A stretch of DNA of 64,000 nt from Kitasatospora cineracea (GCF_003751605.1 NZ_RJVJ01000002.1:930001-994000), one strand, 5' to 3'. Shown: positions 24,908-33,716, numbered from the stretch's first letter. A program made the numbers and translations. The notes: generated by a model not told the origin, from the sequence alone.

Positions 24908-26325
24908 TCGGTGCGGCGGCGCAGGAAGCCGGTGGCGAGGACGCCCACCAGCACCAGGGCCGCGTTGACCAGGACGGCGAGCGCGACGCCGTCCAGCACC
25001 GCCGGGGCGGACGGGTGGGCGCCGGCCCGGGCGGCCACGATCGCGCTCATCACCGGGGTGCCCATGGTGATGCCGATCTGCTGGGTCATGGTGGCCAGGC
25101 CGGTGGCCAGGCCCTGCTCGCGGTCGGGCAGGCCGGAGGTCGCGGTGACCATGAAGCCGACGATCACGAACATGTTGCCGACGCCGCCGACGAAGGTCGC
25201 CGCCAGCAGCAGCCCCAGCGAGGAGTGGCTCTGGCCGAGCAGCAGCAGGGCCGCGGTCGCCGCGGCCTGCACCAGGCCGCCGACCACCAGGGTGGCGCGG
25301 GTGCCGGCCGCGGCGATCAGCCGGGCGGCGGTGGCGCCGCCGAGCACGGTGCCCAGGCCCAGGACGCCGAAGGACAGGCCCGCCGCGAGGGCCGAGAAGT
25401 CCAGCACCTCCTGCAGGTAGAGGGTCAGCAGGAAGACCAGCGAGGTCTCGGTCAGGAAGGCGATCAGCCCGGCCAGGTTGCCCCACACCACGCTGCGCCG
25501 CCGCAGCACCGACAGCGGCACCAGCGGCGCCGCCGCCCGCCGCTCCACCGCCCCGAACACCAGCAGCAGCACGGCGCCCAGGGCCAGCGCGCCCAGCGCG
25601 AGCGGGTCGGCCCAGCCGGCCAGCCCGGCCCGGGTCAGGCCGTAGACCAGGGCGAGCAGGCCCAGGGTGACGGAGAGCGCGCCGGGCAGGTCCAGCTTCG
25701 GGCGGACGTCCGGGCGGCTCTCCCGGATCACCCCCGGGGCGGCCAGCAGCACCCCGAGCGCCACCGGCACGTTGACGAAGAACGCCCAGCGCCAGGACAG
25801 CAGGTCGGTGAGCACCCCGCCGAGGACCGCGCCCGCGGTGAACCCCGCCGACATCAGCGCCCCGTTCAGGCCCAGCGCCCGCTCGCGCAGCGGCCCCTCC
25901 GGGAACGAGGTGGTCAGCAGCGCCAGCCCCGCCGGGGTGACCGCCGCCGTGGCCAGGCCCTGTGCGACCCGGGCCGCGATCAGCACCCCGGGGCCGGTGG
26001 CCAGGCCGCCCACCAGCGAGGACACCCCCAGCACGACCAGGCCGGCCAGGAACAGCCGCCGCCGGCCGAACAGGTCGGCGACCCGCCCGAACAGCAGCGT
26101 GAACCCGGCCGCGGACAGTGCGAACGCCGTCCCGATCCACTGCAGTTCGCCCAGCGGGAAGCCGAGGCCCGCGCCGATCGCGGGCAGTGCCACGTTCAGG
26201 ATCGAGAAGTCCACCGCCAGCATGAACTGGGCGACCAGCAGGACCAGCAGGACGATCTGCTGACGTCCCGTCAGTTTTGTTGCACCAGTCGGTCGTTGGG
26301 GCTTCGTCGCTTCGGCCGTCGCCAT
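24901..26325 (-). CDS. MFS transporter, DHA2 (EmrB/QacA) type
   Basis: A 474-residue proton-driven efflux protein with about 14 membrane helices. Signature pieces are VDFSILNVALPAIGAGLGF in helix 1, GRVADLFGRRRLFLAG after helix 2, RVAQGLATAAVTPAGLALL in helix 4 and LNGALMSAGFTAGAVLGGVL in helix 5. ATG at 26325 has GGGAGG 7 bases upstream. It is divergent from an XRE/MmyB-type regulator that likely controls it through the 148-base shared promoter region. The substrate is probably a drug or secondary metabolite. Confidence 0.92.
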   Translation of the reverse strand: MATAEATKPQRPTGATKLTGRQQIVLLVLLVAQFMLAVDFSILNVALPAIGAGLGFPLGELQWIGTAFALSAAGFTLLFGRVADLFGRRRLFLAGLVVLGVSSLVGGLATGPGVLIAARVAQGLATAAVTPAGLALLTTSFPEGPLRERALGLNGALMSAGFTAGAVLGGVLTDLLSWRWAFFVNVPVALGVLLAAPGVIRESRPDVRPKLDLPGALSVTLGLLALVYGLTRAGLAGWADPLALGALALGAVLLLVFGAVERRAAAPLVPLSVLRRRSVVWGNLAGLIAFLTETSLVFLLTLYLQEVLDFSALAAGLSFGVLGLGTVLGGATAARLIAAAGTRATLVVGGLVQAAATAALLLLGQSHSSLGLLLAATFVGGVGNMFVIVGFMVTATSGLPDREQGLATGLATMTQQIGITMGTPVMSAIVAARAGAHPSAPAVLDGVALAVLVNAALVLVGVLATGFLRRRTDS

Positions 26326-26473
26326 GGCGGGCCTCCCTCTCGTCGGGTTCTGCGGTGACGAGAAGGAGCCTGCACCGGCCCGGACGACCCACCCAGACCC
26401 CTGCGGAAGGTAGCACCGGCAGGGATACCCGGCGGCGGTCACACCGGCGCCCCGCCCGGGCAGACTGGACGGC

Positions 26474-27403
26474 ATGGAGACCACGACCGCACTCGGCGAG
26501 TTCCTGCGCACCCGGCGCGCCCAACTGCGCCCCGAGGACGCGGGGCTCACGCCGTACCCGGGGCGCCGGCGGGTGCCCGGGCTGCGCCGCGAGGAGCTCG
26601 CCCTGCTCGCCGGGGTCAGCGCCACCTACTACACCCGGCTCGAACAGGGCCACAGCGCCAACGCCTCCGACGGCGTCCTCGACGCCCTCGCCCGCGCCCT
26701 GCGGCTGACCGGCGACGAACGTGCCCACCTCTACGACCTGGCCCGCCCCGCCCGCCCCGGCCGCACCCCGCAGCACCGGCCCGCCAAGGCCCGGCCCGCG
26801 ACCAGGCAGCTGATCGACGCGATGCCGCAGGTGCCCGCCGCGGTCCTGGACCGCGGCAACGACGTACTGGCCTGGAACGCCCTCGGCCACGCCCTGCTGG
26901 CCGGCCACCTCGACCCGACCGCCCCCGACCGGCCCGCCGACCGCCCCAACCTGACCAGGCTGCTCTTCCTCGACCCGCACACCCGCGAACTGCACGCCCG
27001 CTGGGAGGAGGACGCCAGGACCGCCGTCGCCGCACTCCGGCTCGCCGTCGGCCGGTACCCGGAGGACCGCCGACTCGCCCAGCTGGTCGGGCAACTCGCC
27101 ATCCAGAGCCCGGAGTTCGCCGCGATGTGGGCCCGCCACCCGGTCCGCGACTGCGCCGTCGGCAGCAAGTCCTTCCGGCACCCGCTGGTCGGCCCGCTGG
27201 AGCTCCAGTTCGAGAGCCTCCCGCTCTCCGACGGCACCACCCACCGCCTCCTGCTCTACAGCGCCGCCCCCGACAGCCCGTCCGCCGCCGCCCTCGCCCT
27301 GCTCACGGGGGCGCTCGGCGCGGGGACGGCCGGGACGGGGACCGTCGGGACGGGGACGGTCGGCGCGGAGCGGGCGGCAGAGGTGCCGGCCGGGCGGGAG
27401 TAG
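26474..27403 (+). CDS. XRE regulator with MmyB-like ligand domain
   Basis: A 309-residue regulator divergent from the DHA2 transporter gene. The helix-turn-helix spans residues 8-75 (RRVPGLRREELALLAGVSAT, YYTRLEQGHSANASDGVLDA). The ligand domain has MPQVPAAVLDRGNDVLAWNA, RPNLTRLLFLDP and HPLVGPLELQFESLPL. The last 35 residues are a Gly/Thr/Ala repeat. No ribosome site precedes ATG 26474. CAGACT at 26461-26466 would be a -10 that starts transcription at the ATG, so the message may be leaderless. It probably represses the transporter and itself. Confidence 0.88.
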   Translation: METTTALGEFLRTRRAQLRPEDAGLTPYPGRRRVPGLRREELALLAGVSATYYTRLEQGHSANASDGVLDALARALRLTGDERAHLYDLARPARPGRTPQHRPAKARPATRQLIDAMPQVPAAVLDRGNDVLAWNALGHALLAGHLDPTAPDRPADRPNLTRLLFLDPHTRELHARWEEDARTAVAALRLAVGRYPEDRRLAQLVGQLAIQSPEFAAMWARHPVRDCAVGSKSFRHPLVGPLELQFESLPLSDGTTHRLLLYSAAPDSPSAAALALLTGALGAGTAGTGTVGTGTVGAERAAEVPAGRE

Positions 27404-27409
27404 CGGAAA

Positions 27410-27453
27410 CCGCGACGGCGGCCGTTCCCCGGGCGGGGCGGCCGCCGCCGCGG
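27410..27453. terminator. bidirectional hairpin
   Basis: CCGCG-A-CGGCGGCCG at 27410-27424 pairs with CGGCCGCCG-C-CGCGG at 27439-27453 (14 pairs, one mismatch) between the convergent regulator and cold-shock genes. Confidence 0.75.
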
Positions 27454-27467
27454 TGTGGCGGGAGGGG

Positions 27468-27878
27468 TCAGCCGATCCAGCCGTGGCTCTTGGCGAGCTG
27501 CAGCATGGCCGAGCGGACCTGGAGGATCTGGGTGCCGGTCAGCGAGGGGGCCGACTCGAGGAGGGCCTCGGTGACGTCGTCGAGGTAGTCGTCGGCGGCG
27601 AGCTGCTCGTCGTCGTCCACGGCGGTGCGCACCACGCGGTCGGCGGACGGGCCGGCCGGGGCGTTCAGTTCCGCGCCCGGGGCGAGCTGGACCGAGGAGG
27701 CCTTGGGGCCGCGGTCGCCGTCCTCGATCTCGAAGACCACCGCCAGGCCCGTGCGAATGTAGGACTCCGGGATCAGCAGGTCGTTGACGTGCAGGAACAC
27801 GTCCTCCCCGCCCTTGTCCGGAGCGATGAACCCGTAACCCCGCGAACCGTCGAACCGCACCACGCGACCGGCAACCAT
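27468..27878 (-). CDS. cold-shock domain protein with C-terminal extension
   Basis: A 136-residue nucleic-acid-binding protein. Residues 1-65 are a cold-shock OB fold with both RNP motifs (SRGYGFIAPD and DVFLHVNDL). Residues 66-136 are an acidic helical extension absent from the 67-residue CspA proteins (VVRTAVDDDEQLAADDYLDD, TGTQILQVRSAMLQLAKSHG). Longer cold-shock proteins of this kind are common in streptomycetes. ATG at 27878 follows GGGGG closely. A -10-like TATTCT lies on the minus strand at 27935-27930, leaving a leader of about 45 bases, in keeping with long leaders on cold-shock messages. Confidence 0.88.
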   Translation of the reverse strand: MVAGRVVRFDGSRGYGFIAPDKGGEDVFLHVNDLLIPESYIRTGLAVVFEIEDGDRGPKASSVQLAPGAELNAPAGPSADRVVRTAVDDDEQLAADDYLDDVTEALLESAPSLTGTQILQVRSAMLQLAKSHGWIG

Positions 27879-28066
27879 GCCAACCCCCAAAAAACACCTT
27901 CCGGGCCCCTTGCCCGCAACCTGGGCCCGAGAATAGCCCTGTCCGCGCGGGCAAGGCGAACCCGCCGTTCGGAAGCCGTCAAGGCGCCCGTGCGCGCGCC
28001 GCCACCCGGCCGACGGCGGGCCTGGCGACGGGCGGGCGGCGGCGGGGCGGTGGGGCCCGGAGGCGG

Positions 28067-28687
28067 TCAGTCCTCGCGGGGGGCGCTCATGTCGCCGGTG
28101 GCGGGGATGCCCTCGGCGAGGCCGTAGCGCAGCAGGACGGTGCCGCGGGGGCTGGCGGCGGGCGGTTCGAGCAGGGTGACGTTGGTGGGGACGGCTCCCC
28201 CGTCGAAGACCTTCTTGCCGGTGCCCAGGACGATCGGGTGGACCCACAGGTCGAGGCGGTCGTAGAGCTTCTCCCGCAGCAGGGTCTGCACCAGGTCGAG
28301 GCTGCCGACCACCGTCACCTGCTGGTGCCGCTCGCGCAGTTCGCGCACCGCGGCGGGCAGGTCCGGCCCGAGCAGCTGGGACCCGGCCCAGGTCAGCTCG
28401 GGCTTGCCGCGGGAGGCGACGTACTTCGGAATGCGGTTGAAGAGCCGCGCGAACGGGTTGTCCCCGGCCTGCGGCCAGTAGGCGGCGAAGATGTCGTAGG
28501 TGCGGCGGCCGAGCAGCAGCGCGTCGGTGCCCTCGTAGGCGGCGTCGACCTGCGCGCCGGAGACCTCGTCGATCAGCGGGGCCTGCCAGCCGCCGAAGGC
28601 GAAGCCCGTCGGGTCCTCCTCGGGGCCGCCGGGCGCCTGGCCGACCAGGTCGAGGGTGGTGAACAGTTCGATGTGGACGAAGCCCAT
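28067..28687 (-). CDS. dihydrofolate reductase/RibD C-terminal family protein
   Basis: A 206-residue NADPH-dependent reductase-like protein. Features are GFVHIELFTTLDLVGQAPGG, the segment ALLLGRRTYDIFAAYWP, a QVTVVGSLDLVQTLLREKL nucleotide-binding region and WVHPIVLGTGKKVFDGG. These match the stand-alone RibD-C family, often annotated as dihydrofolate reductase family proteins; their true substrates are mostly unknown. ATG at 28687 follows GGGGAAG-like purines poorly (GGAGCACGCC). It is divergent from the alpha/beta hydrolase gene at 28962. Confidence 0.88.
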   Translation of the reverse strand: MGFVHIELFTTLDLVGQAPGGPEEDPTGFAFGGWQAPLIDEVSGAQVDAAYEGTDALLLGRRTYDIFAAYWPQAGDNPFARLFNRIPKYVASRGKPELTWAGSQLLGPDLPAAVRELRERHQQVTVVGSLDLVQTLLREKLYDRLDLWVHPIVLGTGKKVFDGGAVPTNVTLLEPPAASPRGTVLLRYGLAEGIPATGDMSAPRED

Positions 28688-28766
28688 GGCGTGCTCCCGG
28701 GGAAGTGGGTCGGTGGTCCGGTCATGAGTGCAGACGGACCGGGACGGACGGACTCATCGCTCCCCC

Positions 28767-28799
28767 GCCCGCGAATCCTCCGTGCCCGCGAATCCTCCG
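28767..28799. repeat. 16-bp direct repeat in intergenic region
   Basis: GCCCGCGAATCCTCCG occurs at 28767-28782 and again at 28784-28799, with a decayed third match (CGATCCTCCG) near 28820. It lies in the 274-base divergent region between the reductase and hydrolase genes and could be a regulator site or an old duplication. Confidence 0.6.
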
Positions 28800-28906
28800 C
28801 GCCCCGGTGCCCCGCACTCCGATCCTCCGGCCCGCGGACCGGTCCGCGCACGCCCGGACGCCCTGGTCGGCCAGGTGCGCGGACATCGCCATGACCGAGC
28901 GTGCTA

Positions 28907-28938
28907 CGAGCCGGTAGCCTTCCGGGCTCGGACTTTTT
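28907..28938 (+). promoter_or_regulatory. hairpin with T-run just before the hydrolase gene
   Basis: CGAGCC at 28907-28912 pairs with GGCTCG at 28925-28930 and is followed by TTTTT at 28934-28938. This is unusually like an intrinsic terminator for so G+C-rich a genome and ends 24 bases before the next ATG, so it could be an attenuator. Confidence 0.35.
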
Positions 28939-28961
28939 CGGCGCACGGACGGGGAGCGGGC

Positions 28962-30017
28962 ATGGGCGGGGACGGGTTGTCGCTGGAGGACGGGTTGTCG
29001 CTGGAGGACGGGCGCGAGGTGGTGCTGCGCCTGCCGGACGGGGCGGCGGCGGGGGCTGGGGCGCCCGTGGTGGTGCTGCTGCAGCCGTTCGGGGCGTGGG
29101 ACCGGGACGCCTCGCTGCCCGCCGAGGTGTCGGGGAACGGGCCGGTGCGGCTGTTCGCCGACCTGGGGGCGGCGCTGGCCGGGGCCGGGTACGCGGCGGC
29201 CTCGTTCGACACCAGGTTCGTCACCGAGGACCGCCGCGGCGGGGCGGGCTCGTCCCGGTTCACCTTCACCGGCCTGGTGGACGACGCGGTCCGGGCGGTG
29301 GAACTGCTGCGGGCGCACCCCGGGGTGGACGGCGGGCGGGTGGTGCTGCTGGGCGTGTCGATGGGGACGGACGTCGCGCTGGCCGCGGCCGAACGGCTGG
29401 GCGGCGAGACCCTGGCGGTGCTGGTCGCGCCGTGCTCCGAGGCCCGCCCGGTGTTCCAGCGCCACCTGGGCCTGGACCGGCGGCTGGAGTGGCTGCTGGC
29501 CGGCGGCTTCACCGGCCCGGACGGCACCGTCGACCTGGCCGCCGCCCGGCGCGACGTGGCGGGGCGCAGCGGCTGGTGGGAGGAGTTCGACCTGCCGGAG
29601 CGCCTCGGGCCCCGCGCCGACCCCGAGGTGCTGCACGCCGAGCTGACCTGGGAGTTCGACGCGTGGGAGCGCGGGGCGCTGGACGGCGCCGACGACTCGG
29701 CCCCCGCCTCGTTCTGGCGGGACTGGTACGCCCAGCCCGCCCCGTACCGCCGGCTGGCCGGGCTGCGCGGCCGGGTCGCGGTGCACGTGGGCGCCGAGGA
29801 CTGGACGACGCCGCCCCGGCAGGCGCACCTGCTGCACCGGGCGGCGTCGGCGTACGGGCTGCGGTCGCGGCTGACGGTCCATCCGGGCCTGGGGCACCTG
29901 CTGTCGCCCCGCTCGGCGGCGGGGCTGCGCACGTACGGGCCGTTCGACCCGGGGTTCCTGCGGGAGCTGGTGGGGTCGGTGGCGGAGGTGCTGGACGGCG
30001 GCCCGCAGTCCGGCTGA
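28962..30017 (+). CDS. alpha/beta hydrolase
   Basis: A 351-residue cytoplasmic hydrolase. The nucleophile elbow is GRVVLLGVSMGTDVAL, with Ser in GVSMG. An acid-bearing strand is RVAVHVGAEDWTTPPRQ, and the catalytic His lies in HPGLGHLLSP. The oxyanion region near the N-terminus reads PVVVLLQPFGAWDRDAS. ATG at 28962 is preceded by GGGGAG. The N-terminus carries an exact 18-base tandem duplication at 28974-29009 that repeats GLSLED. Substrate unknown; the family includes esterases, lipases and epoxide hydrolases. No partner gene is coupled to it. Confidence 0.82.
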   Translation: MGGDGLSLEDGLSLEDGREVVLRLPDGAAAGAGAPVVVLLQPFGAWDRDASLPAEVSGNGPVRLFADLGAALAGAGYAAASFDTRFVTEDRRGGAGSSRFTFTGLVDDAVRAVELLRAHPGVDGGRVVLLGVSMGTDVALAAAERLGGETLAVLVAPCSEARPVFQRHLGLDRRLEWLLAGGFTGPDGTVDLAAARRDVAGRSGWWEEFDLPERLGPRADPEVLHAELTWEFDAWERGALDGADDSAPASFWRDWYAQPAPYRRLAGLRGRVAVHVGAEDWTTPPRQAHLLHRAASAYGLRSRLTVHPGLGHLLSPRSAAGLRTYGPFDPGFLRELVGSVAEVLDGGPQSG

Positions 30018-30066
30018 GCGGGCCGCCGCCGCGGCCCGGGGCCGGCCGGGTTCCGCCCGCCGGGGG

Positions 30067-30123
30067 CGGGTGCCGGTCGGCGGGGCCGGGTGCCGGTCGG
30101 CGGGGCCGGGTGCCGGTCGGCGG
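30067..30123. repeat. 20-bp tandem repeat, nearly three copies
   Basis: The unit CGGGTGCCGGTCGGCGGGGC is at 30067-30086 and 30087-30106, with 17 bases of a third copy to 30123. It lies in the gap between the convergent hydrolase gene and the small Cys protein gene. Confidence 0.85.
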
Positions 30124-30161
30124 TCACCGCCGGGTCGGGGCCCGCCCCGTCCGGCCGCCGT

Positions 30162-30362
30162 TCACTGCCCGCTCCGGACCGGGTGCGGCCAGCCGGGGAC
30201 GTTCCGCACGTGGACGCGGTCGTCGCACCAGGCGCACTCCCACTCGCCGAGGTCGATGTCGTAGGCGAGGCGGCCGCAGTGCACCGGGATCGGCTGGCCG
30301 CCCAGGAAGGTGGTCCCCCAGTCGGCGCGCGGCAGGGTCGGGTTCGTTCGGGTGTCGGTCAT
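30162..30362 (-). CDS. small hypothetical protein with Cys motif
   Basis: A 66-residue protein, ATG at 30362 to TGA at 30162: it begins MTDTRTNPTLPRADWGTTFL and has HCGRLAYDIDLGEWECAWCD near the middle. One Cys plus a CxxC pair and several His suggest metal binding. Third positions are G or C in nearly every codon. A longer start upstream would enter the pntA promoter region and is unlikely. Function unknown. It is divergent from pntA. Confidence 0.65.
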   Translation of the reverse strand: MTDTRTNPTLPRADWGTTFLGGQPIPVHCGRLAYDIDLGEWECAWCDDRVHVRNVPGWPHPVRSGQ

Positions 30363-30450
30363 GGGAGTCAGCGTGGCAGGGCGCACTGACGGCGGGTCAG
30401 GTGCGCGGCGGTCCCGGCGGGTGGCGGTGTAGTCCGGTCGGTGGGAGTTG

Positions 30451-30468
30451 TGGTGACACATTTCACCG
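30451..30468. promoter_or_regulatory. possible Rex-type redox operator
   Basis: TGGTGACACATTTCACCG matches 10 of 14 fixed positions of the Rex consensus TTGTGAANNNNTTCACAA, with a perfect TTCAC half. It ends 9 bases before the proposed -35 of pntAB. A Rex site would tie the transhydrogenase to NADH/NAD balance. This is a visual match only. Confidence 0.35.
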
Positions 30469-30477
30469 TTCGCACGG

Positions 30478-30507
30478 TTCTGCCGGAGGGGGTGGGGAGT
30501 CTAGGTT
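30478..30507 (+). promoter_or_regulatory. promoter of pntAB
   Basis: TTCTGC at 30478-30483 and TAGGTT at 30502-30507 with an 18-base spacer, about 80 bases upstream of pntA. Confidence 0.45.
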
Positions 30508-30585
30508 CCTGCGACCAGGGGCATGAGTCCCCTTCGATCACTGCACACGTCCGGCACCACCTCCTCCGACGAGAGAGAACGAGCG

Positions 30586-32142
30586 ATGTCTGGATACGAC
30601 TCCTCCGTCCGCCCGCCCCAACAGGTCGGCGTGGTCGCCGAGTCCGTGCCCGGGGAGACCCGGGTCGCGGCGACCCCGGCGACGGTGCGCGGGCTGCTGG
30701 CCCTGGGGTACGGCGTGGTCGTCGAGTCGGGGGCCGGTGCGGCGTCCGGGTTCGACGACGCGGCGTACGAGGCGGCGGGGGCCGCCGTCGGGGACGCCTG
30801 GGCGGCCGAGGTGGTGCTGAAGGTGAACGCGCCGTCGACGGCCGAGGTCGGGCGGCTGCGCGAGGGGGCCGCGCTGGTGGGCCTGTTGGCGCCCGCGCAG
30901 CACCCCGAGCTGCTGGCGGCGCTGGCCGGGCGCGGGGTGACGGCGCTGTCGCTGGACGCGGTGCCGCGGATCTCCCGGGCGCAGTCGATGGACGTGCTCA
31001 GCTCGATGGCCAACATCGCCGGGTACCGGGCGGTGATCGAGGCGGCGCACGCCTTCGGCCGGTTCTTCACCGGGCAGGTCACCGCGGCGGGCAAGGTGCC
31101 GCCGGCGAAGGTGCTGGTGGCGGGCGCGGGCGTGGCCGGGCTGGCCGCGATCGGCGCCGCGTCCAGCCTCGGCGCGATCGTCCGGGCCACCGACCCGCGG
31201 CCCGAAGTCGCGGACCAGGTACGGTCGTTGGGCGGCGAGTACCTGGCCGTGGAGGTGGCCCAGGAGGCGAGCACCGACGGGTACGCGAAGGCCACCTCGG
31301 CGGACTACGACCGGGCCGCGGCTGCGCTGTACCGGGCCCAGGCCGCGGACGTGGACATCGTGGTGACCACCGCGCTGATCCCCGGCCGGCCCGCGCCGAA
31401 GCTGCTGACCGCCGAGGACGTGGCGGCGATGAAGCCCGGCAGCGTGGTGGTCGACATGGCGGCCGCGCAGGGCGGCAACGTGGCGGGCACGGTGGCGGGC
31501 CGCACCGTGGTCACCGACAACGGCGTGACCCTGATCGGCTACACCGACCTGGCGTCCCGGCTGCCCGCGCAGGCCTCCCAGCTGTTCGGCACCAACCTGG
31601 TCAACCTGCTGAAGCTGCTCACCCCCGGCAAGGACGGGCGGTTGACGATCGACTTCGAGGACGTGGTGCAGCGCGCCGTGACGGTGGTCCGCGACGGCGC
31701 GACCACCTGGCCGCCCCCGCCGGTCGCCGTCTCCGCGGCGCCCGCCGCTCCCCCGGCCGCCCCGGCCGCGGCGCCCGCGCCGGAGCCGGCCCGGCTCACC
31801 CCGGCCGTCCGGACCGGCCTGGTCGGCGCCGGGATGCTCGCGCTGTTCCTGCTGATCGCCTTCGCCCCGGCCCAACTCGCCGAGAACTTCACGGTGTTCG
31901 CGCTGGCCGTGGTGATCGGCTACTACGTGATCGGGAAGGTCCACCACGCCCTGCACACGCCGCTGATGTCGGTGACCAACGCGATCTCCGGGATCGTGGT
32001 GATCGGCGCGCTGCTGCAGATCGGGCACGGCGGCGTCCTGGTCACCGTGCTGTCCTTCGTGGCGATCCTGCTGACCAGCGTCAACATCTTCGGCGGTTTC
32101 GCCGTCACCCGCCGCATGCTGAGCATGTTCTCGAAAGGCTGA
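30586..32142 (+). CDS. pntA: NAD(P) transhydrogenase subunit alpha
   Basis: A 518-residue subunit of the proton-pumping transhydrogenase, which transfers hydride between NADH and NADP+. Residues 1-385 are the NAD-binding domain I (GVVAESVPGETRVAATP, the dinucleotide fold KVLVAGAGVAGLAAIGAASS, MKPGSVVVDMAAAQGGNVAG). A Pro/Ala linker of about 30 residues leads to membrane helices near the C-terminus (GMLALFLLIAFAP, FTVFALAVVIGYYVIGKV, VIGALLQIGHGGVLVTVL). Length matches the 510-residue E. coli PntA, so it is the single-chain alpha form rather than the split PntAA/PntAB form. It is 6 bases from pntB. Confidence 0.95.
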   Translation: MSGYDSSVRPPQQVGVVAESVPGETRVAATPATVRGLLALGYGVVVESGAGAASGFDDAAYEAAGAAVGDAWAAEVVLKVNAPSTAEVGRLREGAALVGLLAPAQHPELLAALAGRGVTALSLDAVPRISRAQSMDVLSSMANIAGYRAVIEAAHAFGRFFTGQVTAAGKVPPAKVLVAGAGVAGLAAIGAASSLGAIVRATDPRPEVADQVRSLGGEYLAVEVAQEASTDGYAKATSADYDRAAAALYRAQAADVDIVVTTALIPGRPAPKLLTAEDVAAMKPGSVVVDMAAAQGGNVAGTVAGRTVVTDNGVTLIGYTDLASRLPAQASQLFGTNLVNLLKLLTPGKDGRLTIDFEDVVQRAVTVVRDGATTWPPPPVAVSAAPAAPPAAPAAAPAPEPARLTPAVRTGLVGAGMLALFLLIAFAPAQLAENFTVFALAVVIGYYVIGKVHHALHTPLMSVTNAISGIVVIGALLQIGHGGVLVTVLSFVAILLTSVNIFGGFAVTRRMLSMFSKG

Positions 32143-32148
32143 GCCGAG

Positions 32149-33579
32149 ATGACGTCCCTCACCGCCGCGCACGCCGCGGACCTGGTCGCCGCCCTGCTGT
32201 TCATCCTCAGCCTGGCCGGACTCTCCCAGCACCGCACCTCCCGGGCCGGCGTCGCCTACGGCATCGCCGGCATGGCCCTGGCGCTGGCCGCCACCGTCGT
32301 GGTCGCCTCCCGCTCGATCAGCGCGGGCGCCGTCGCGCTGATCCTGCTCGCCATGGCGCTCGGCGCCGCGATCGGCCTGTGGCGGGCCCGCCGGGTCGAG
32401 ATGACCCAGATGCCGGAGCTGATCGCCGTCCTGCACAGCTTCGTCGGCCTGGCCGCCGTCCTGGTCGGCTGGAACAGCTACCTGGAGGTGGAGCGGCACG
32501 GCGCCGCGCAGAGCGCCGTCGCCGCCGACCTGCTGACCATCCACCACGCCGAGGTGTTCATCGGCATCTTCATCGGCGCGGTCACCTTCACCGGCTCGGT
32601 CGTCGCCTACCTGAAGCTCTCCGCCAAGATCGCCTCCCGCCCGCTGGTGCTGCCCGGCAAGAACGCCCTCAACCTGGGCGCGCTCGGCGCGTTCGCCGCG
32701 CTGACCGCCTGGTTCACCGCCTCCCCCGGCCTCGGCCTGATGGTCGCCGTCACCGTGCTCGCCCTGCTGCTCGGCTGGCACCTGGTCGCCTCGATCGGCG
32801 GCGGCGACATGCCGGTGGTGGTCTCCATGCTCAACAGCTACTCCGGCTGGGCGGCCGCCGCCGCGGGCTTCCTGCTCGACAACAACCTGCTGATCGTCAC
32901 CGGCGCGCTGGTCGGCTCCTCCGGCGCCTACCTCTCGTACATCATGTGCAAGGCGATGAACCGCTCCTTCCTGTCCGTCATCGCGGGCGGCTTCGGCATC
33001 GAGGCGCCCGCGAGCGGCGACGCCGAACAGGGCGAGCACCACGAGATCCGGGCCCGGGAGGCCGCCGAACTCCTCGCCGCCGCCAAGTCCGTCATCATCA
33101 CCCCCGGCTACGGCATGGCCGTCGCCCAGGCCCAGCACCCCGTCGCCGACCTCACCCGCCGCCTGCGCGAACGCGGCGTCGAGGTCCGCTTCGGCGTCCA
33201 CCCGGTGGCCGGCCGCCTCCCCGGCCACATGAACGTGCTGCTCGCCGAGGCCAAGGTCCCCTACGACGTCGTCCTGGAGATGGACGAGATCAACGACGAC
33301 TTCGCCGACACCTCCGTCGTCCTGGTCATCGGCGCCAACGACACCGTCAACCCCGCCGCCCTCGACGACCCCGCCAGCCCGATCGCCGGCATGCCCGTCC
33401 TCAAGGTCTGGGAGGCCGAGCGCGTCATCGTCTTCAAGCGCTCGATGGCCTCCGGCTACGCGGGCGTCCAGAACCCGCTCTTCTTCCGCGACAACACCGA
33501 CATGCTCTTCGGCGACGCCAAGCAGAGCGTCGACCAGATCCTCCAGTCCCTCGACGCCCCCGACCCGGCCCTCACCTGA
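32149..33579 (+). CDS. pntB: NAD(P) transhydrogenase subunit beta
   Basis: A 476-residue subunit carrying the remaining membrane helices and the NADP-binding domain III. Helices run from residue 10 to about 260 (ADLVAALLFILSLAGLSQHR, AVLHSFVGLAAVLVGWNSYL, IHHAEVFIGIFIGAVTFTGS). The soluble domain shows SVIITPGYGMAVAQAQHPV, RFGVHPVAGRLPGHMNVLLA, VLVIGANDTVNPAA and VFKRSMASGYAGVQNPLFF. All are standard for PntB. ATG at 32149 follows the pntA stop by 6 bases. Confidence 0.96.
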   Translation: MTSLTAAHAADLVAALLFILSLAGLSQHRTSRAGVAYGIAGMALALAATVVVASRSISAGAVALILLAMALGAAIGLWRARRVEMTQMPELIAVLHSFVGLAAVLVGWNSYLEVERHGAAQSAVAADLLTIHHAEVFIGIFIGAVTFTGSVVAYLKLSAKIASRPLVLPGKNALNLGALGAFAALTAWFTASPGLGLMVAVTVLALLLGWHLVASIGGGDMPVVVSMLNSYSGWAAAAAGFLLDNNLLIVTGALVGSSGAYLSYIMCKAMNRSFLSVIAGGFGIEAPASGDAEQGEHHEIRAREAAELLAAAKSVIITPGYGMAVAQAQHPVADLTRRLRERGVEVRFGVHPVAGRLPGHMNVLLAEAKVPYDVVLEMDEINDDFADTSVVLVIGANDTVNPAALDDPASPIAGMPVLKVWEAERVIVFKRSMASGYAGVQNPLFFRDNTDMLFGDAKQSVDQILQSLDAPDPALT

Positions 33580-33590
33580 CCCCGGCCCCC

Positions 33591-33617
33591 CTGGCCCCAC
33601 CGCGGAGGTGGGGCCAG
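33591..33617 (+). terminator. hairpin after pntB
   Basis: CTGGCCCCACC at 33591-33601 pairs perfectly with GGTGGGGCCAG at 33607-33617 around a 5-base loop, 11 bases beyond the pntB stop. Confidence 0.8.
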
Positions 33618-33716
33618 GCCCACCCGGGAGTGGGGGCAGGCGTATGTCGGGCCGGGCGGCCGCTCCGTAGCGTCGGAGGTGTCAGCAGGACGGCACCAGC
33701 GGAGGAGTCCGGAGCA

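Noticed and set aside
28724..28894. Upstream frame of 56 codons before the alpha/beta hydrolase
   Set aside because: Composition is Arg/Pro/Ser low-complexity made by the direct repeats, and no ribosome site is seen.
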